Origin: Candidatus Adiutrix sp.
GTDB lineage: Bacteria; Desulfobacterota; Desulfarculia; Adiutricales; Adiutricaceae
NCBI GenBank assembly: GCA_031286085.1
Contig: JAITUX010000006.1
Coordinates: 1-7,520, forward strand
Length of the DNA: 7,520 bases
Reading direction: 5' to 3'
Shown: positions 4,689-7,520 of the stretch, piece after piece
How positions within the stretch are numbered: position 1 is the first letter of the stretch
How the letters are laid out: each line of letters opens with the position of its first letter
The notes under the pieces: generated by a model
What the model saw: only the letters and a program-made list of their open reading frames with translations
Databases searched by the model: none
What the model was told of the DNA's origin: nothing
Made by a program: the position numbers and the translations under genes

Positions 4689-7304
4689 ATGAAAAATTTT
4701 AAAATAAAGGCGAAAATCCTTACCGGCTTCGTCATCAGTTCCCTGTTCATGCTTCTCTTGGGCGGCATCGGCGCCATCGGCCTGAAAAAAGTGAACGATT
4801 CCTATAGCGGAACCATCGCCCTGCACGGGAAACCCCTGGTCAATATAGGCAAAGCCTTGGTGGATCTGCAAGCTTCACGCTTTGAATTGCGCGGGCTCAT
4901 CCTGTACAACGACAATACGGAACAGGTGCGGCGGATGGAAGCCACCATCATGGAGTCTCTCAACGAGTTTGAAGCGCTTATGGGTGATTATGTAAAGACG
5001 ATCATCAGGCCGGATGCGCGCCAGTTTTGTGAAGAGGCCATGGATATCTACGTAACCACCTATAAACCCACGCTCCTGAAAGTTATCGGGGAAGTCAAAA
5101 AGGGCCGCTCCCGGGACGAACTGTTGCGTTATTTGGTGGTTACCAGGCCCGCTTCGGCTGAAATGCTGTATAAGCTTATCAAGATGATGAATATCAAGGA
5201 CGAGATGATGGATAGGACAGTCGCCGAAGTCAATGCCGACGCCACCGTCATATCCTTAATGTTTCTGGGGGTCTTCATCACGGCCGCCGCCGTGTCTTTC
5301 TTTTTTGGCCTGTATGTTTCCAGCCTCATCTGCAAGCCGCTCTCCGCCCTGACCGCCTTTATGAACAAGGCCAGCGTTACGGGTGATTTGACCCTTGATT
5401 CAGAGGAGAAGAAAAGCATCGACGGCTTTGCGAAAGGCCGGGACGAGATCGGGCTGACCATCGCCGCCTGCGACGCCTTCATCGAACGCGTCACGGCCGT
5501 CAGCGGAATCCTGGAAGCCGTCTCGCGCGGCGACCTGACCGCCGAACTCCCCGCCTTGTCCAGCAACGACACCATCGCGCTGTCGATTAGAAAGATGACG
5601 GACGGCCTGAATTCAATGATCAAGGAGATTGAGCAGCGCGATTATCTGCTTCACGCGGTGAACCGCACGGCCGATATCCTGCTAAGGGCCGACGAGCATA
5701 ATTTCGAGGCCTCGCTTGAGGAAGGCCTGGCGCTTATGGCGGATTGCCTGGGCGTTGACAGGATACTTATTTGGAAAGCCGAGGCCGGGGAAAACGTTTT
5801 CAGTTATTACCTTGATTATCGATATGCGAACAGTTACGCCAGCCCGGGAAAGAGTTTCCCCTTGGGGGCCGTGTTCCCTTACTACACGGGTTTCGAGAAG
5901 TCCTCTTCGCGGCAAGACTCCATAAACGGCCCGGTATCCGGTCTGCCTGACGAATGGCAATCATTGAGCCGTGATTACAAAGTCAAGTCGGTCCTGATGC
6001 TCCCCCTGTTTCTGCGCGATGATTTCTGGGGGCAGATCAGCTTTGCCGATTTCCGCCGGGAACGCGTCTTCAGTGAGAACGAGGTCAGCATTCTGCGTTC
6101 CGCCAGCCTGATGATCGCCAATGCCAGGAATCGCCACGAAGAGGCGGCCTTAATACGCGAGGCCGACCACCGCACCAGGATCATGCTTGACACGATGCCG
6201 CTGTGTTGCCAGGTGTGGAGCAGAAACTTGTCCATTTTGGACTGCAACGAGGCCGCGGTAAAGCATTATGGATTCAGGGACAAGCTGGAATACATCGATA
6301 GGTTTTTCGAATTGTCCCCCGAGCGCCAGCCCGACGGCCGGCGTTCGGATGAGACGGTTTATGTGTGGCTTCGGAAGGCTTTCGAGGGGCAATACTGCGT
6401 CTTTGAATGGATGCACCAAATGCCGGACGGGACGCCGATACCGTCGGAAATCATCCTCTCCCGGGTCAAATTCGGAAATGAGGATGTGGTTATAGGCTAT
6501 ACGCGCGATCTGCGCGAGCAGCATATGATGATGAAAAGAATCGAAAGCCTCCTGCTTGAAACGCAGGCCGCCAACCACGCCAAAAGCGAGTTCATGGCGC
6601 GCATGAGCCACGAGATGCTTACGCCCATGAACGCCATCATGGGCCTGACGCAAGTGGCCCTGATGTCCGAACTTCCGGATGATATAATGAAAGGATACCT
6701 GGAAGAGATAAACAAGGCCTCCAATCAGCTGCTCCAGCTCATCAACGACGTGCTTGAGATGTCAAACATGACCTTTGACATATTCAAGCTTGACAATTTG
6801 GCTTTTTCCTTCACCTCCGTCTTTGACGACGCGCTGAAGGTCGTCGGCCGTTTCATGGAGGCGAAACAACAGGTCTTCACTTTTGAAATCGACCGCTCCA
6901 TACCGCCCCTGCTCATCGGCGATAGAAGGCGCCTCGGGCAGGTGATGGTCAAAATCATGGAAAACGCGGCCAAGTTCACGCCGGAACACGGGGAAATACG
7001 TTTTTCGGCCCTCGCGTTGGATAAGGATGCCGAGGTGGTGACCCTGCGGGTCGAAGTCGAGGACAACGGCCAGGGCATAGCGGAAGAACGGAAGAAGAGC
7101 CTCTTTAACGTGTTTGAGCAGATAGACGGGGGCAATACCAGGAAACACGGAGGCATCGGGCTGGGGCTGGCCCTGGCGAAGCGCATAGTCGAGATGATGG
7201 GCGGCCGCATATGGGTCGATTCCGAATTGGGGAAAGGCTCCAAATTCACATTCACCTGTAAAGTCCAGCAGCAGGGCGCCGGTTCCGGCCCTTCACCCGC
7301 CTGA
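4689..7304 (+). CDS. Membrane sensor histidine kinase (4HB sensor, HAMP, GAF, PAS, HisKA, HATPase)
   Basis: An inner-membrane kinase that should autophosphorylate on His641 and pass the phosphate to a response regulator. The 871-residue chain has a Lys-rich start, TM1 (about 11-31), an extracytoplasmic helical region like the four-helix-bundle sensors of chemoreceptors (about 32-186), TM2 (about 187-212), a HAMP domain (about 213-270), a second HAMP-like segment (about 271-316), a GAF domain (about 336-480), a PAS domain (about 495-608), a HisKA dimerisation domain (about 631-695) with the H-box SHEMLTPMN, and an HATPase domain with the N-box ENAAKF (758-763), G1 DNGQGI (792-797), F-box FNVFEQ (806-811) and G2 GGIGLGLA (821-828). 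The usual Arg after the H-box His is Leu644. There is no receiver domain, and no regulator gene lies beside it here. The ATG at 4689 is preferred over an upstream TTG (4617) because it puts the Lys-rich segment and TM1 at the N-terminus; the nearest AGAGG is 13 nt upstream, a weak site. The ligand is unknown. Confidence 0.93.
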   Translation: MKNFKIKAKILTGFVISSLFMLLLGGIGAIGLKKVNDSYSGTIALHGKPLVNIGKALVDLQASRFELRGLILYNDNTEQVRRMEATIMESLNEFEALMGDYVKTIIRPDARQFCEEAMDIYVTTYKPTLLKVIGEVKKGRSRDELLRYLVVTRPASAEMLYKLIKMMNIKDEMMDRTVAEVNADATVISLMFLGVFITAAAVSFFFGLYVSSLICKPLSALTAFMNKASVTGDLTLDSEEKKSIDGFAKGRDEIGLTIAACDAFIERVTAVSGILEAVSRGDLTAELPALSSNDTIALSIRKMTDGLNSMIKEIEQRDYLLHAVNRTADILLRADEHNFEASLEEGLALMADCLGVDRILIWKAEAGENVFSYYLDYRYANSYASPGKSFPLGAVFPYYTGFEKSSSRQDSINGPVSGLPDEWQSLSRDYKVKSVLMLPLFLRDDFWGQISFADFRRERVFSENEVSILRSASLMIANARNRHEEAALIREADHRTRIMLDTMPLCCQVWSRNLSILDCNEAAVKHYGFRDKLEYIDRFFELSPERQPDGRRSDETVYVWLRKAFEGQYCVFEWMHQMPDGTPIPSEIILSRVKFGNEDVVIGYTRDLREQHMMMKRIESLLLETQAANHAKSEFMARMSHEMLTPMNAIMGLTQVALMSELPDDIMKGYLEEINKASNQLLQLINDVLEMSNMTFDIFKLDNLAFSFTSVFDDALKVVGRFMEAKQQVFTFEIDRSIPPLLIGDRRRLGQVMVKIMENAAKFTPEHGEIRFSALALDKDAEVVTLRVEVEDNGQGIAEERKKSLFNVFEQIDGGNTRKHGGIGLGLALAKRIVEMMGGRIWVDSELGKGSKFTFTCKVQQQGAGSGPSPA

Positions 7305-7344
7305 ACGAAGCTTTCGGCCGATTCGCCGATTAATTGCCGGGGCC

Positions 7345-7520
7345 ATGGAAAGTGAAGCGGAAATCAGAAGACGGATGATTGACGCGGCGAACGCGGTCAG
7401 AAGAACGAATCCGCTGGCGGGTTCCATCACCAACAGCGTAACCATAAATTTTGTGGCCAACGCGCAATTGGCGGTGGGCGGCTCCGCCGCCATGGTCTAT
7501 CTGCCGGAGGAAGGGGAATT
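7345..7520 (+). CDS. thiM: Hydroxyethylthiazole kinase, partial (N-terminal 58 codons)
   Basis: ThiM phosphorylates 4-methyl-5-(2-hydroxyethyl)thiazole, salvaging the thiazole half of thiamine. Only the N-terminus is in the window; the gene runs off the right edge. Residues 22-50 carry the family's N-terminal signature: NPL, then ITNSVTINFVAN, then LAVGGSAAM, equivalent to the NPLxxxITNxVxxxxxAN and LAxGxSPxM pattern of known ThiM proteins, with Ala in place of the usual Pro before AM. The ATG at 7345 gives a normal-length leader before this motif; the in-frame ATG at 7375 is a possible alternative. Neither has a clear Shine-Dalgarno sequence. The gene starts 40 nt after the kinase stop on the same strand, so it may be co-transcribed with the kinase. 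There is no room for a TPP riboswitch in that gap. Confidence 0.85.
   Translation, partial: MESEAEIRRRMIDAANAVRRTNPLAGSITNSVTINFVANAQLAVGGSAAMVYLPEEGE

Noticed and set aside
5129..5623. Minus-strand frame of 164 codons opposite the kinase (and similar ones at 6150-6653 and 6725-7255)
   Set aside because: Antisense to conserved HAMP, PAS and kinase domains, with no independent support.
7305..7344. TPP riboswitch or terminator between the kinase and thiM
   Set aside because: Only 40 nt, no conserved thi-box motif and no hairpin with a T-run.
7293..7493. Minus-strand frame of 66 codons opposite thiM
   Set aside because: The plus strand encodes a recognisable ThiM N-terminus; the antisense frame is a shadow.

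Overview
The window carries four protein-coding genes in two divergent blocks. On the minus strand, reading from the middle of the window to its left edge, are ileS (isoleucyl-tRNA synthetase, complete) and dnaX (DNA polymerase III clamp-loader subunit tau/gamma, C-terminus cut off by the window edge). On the plus strand, reading to the right edge, are a complete membrane-bound sensor histidine kinase and the first 58 codons of a hydroxyethylthiazole kinase (ThiM family). A non-coding divergent region of about 390 bp separates the blocks and holds the promoters for both.

The organism is a bacterium with sigma70-type promoters and a GC-rich genome. ileS and dnaX are very GC-rich with heavy CTG/GCC/CGG codon use; the kinase gene is visibly less GC-rich. 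IleRS is the bacterial type with a C-terminal zinc site. The kinase resembles the GAF-PAS-HisKA sensor kinases that are expanded in gut-associated bacteria. The general character suggests a Gram-negative lineage such as Desulfobacterota (former Deltaproteobacteria), but this is a guess from protein flavour and composition; no rRNA or other definitive marker is present.

Layout: 1-1523 dnaX (-), with a proline/alanine-rich linker that contains a nine-base homopolymer; 1526-4297 ileS (-), only 2 nt from dnaX, so the two are very probably co-transcribed and translationally coupled; 4298-4688 divergent intergenic region, with an extended -10 promoter and hairpin leader for ileS, a good sigma70 promoter for the kinase, and two hairpins between them that could be a terminator or a small transcript; 4689-7304 histidine kinase (+); 7345-7520 thiM start (+), 40 nt behind the kinase.

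Functionally, ileS and dnaX are housekeeping genes (translation and replication) sharing a transcription unit. The kinase has no receiver domain and no response regulator beside it in this window, so its partner must lie elsewhere. Its link to thiM is positional only. I see no CRISPR array, insertion sequence, tRNA, rRNA or defence system here, and no convincing new multi-gene system. The points most worth a second look are the C9 tract at the gamma/tau boundary of dnaX, the ileS-dnaX junction, the structured intergenic region, and the kinase-thiM pairing.
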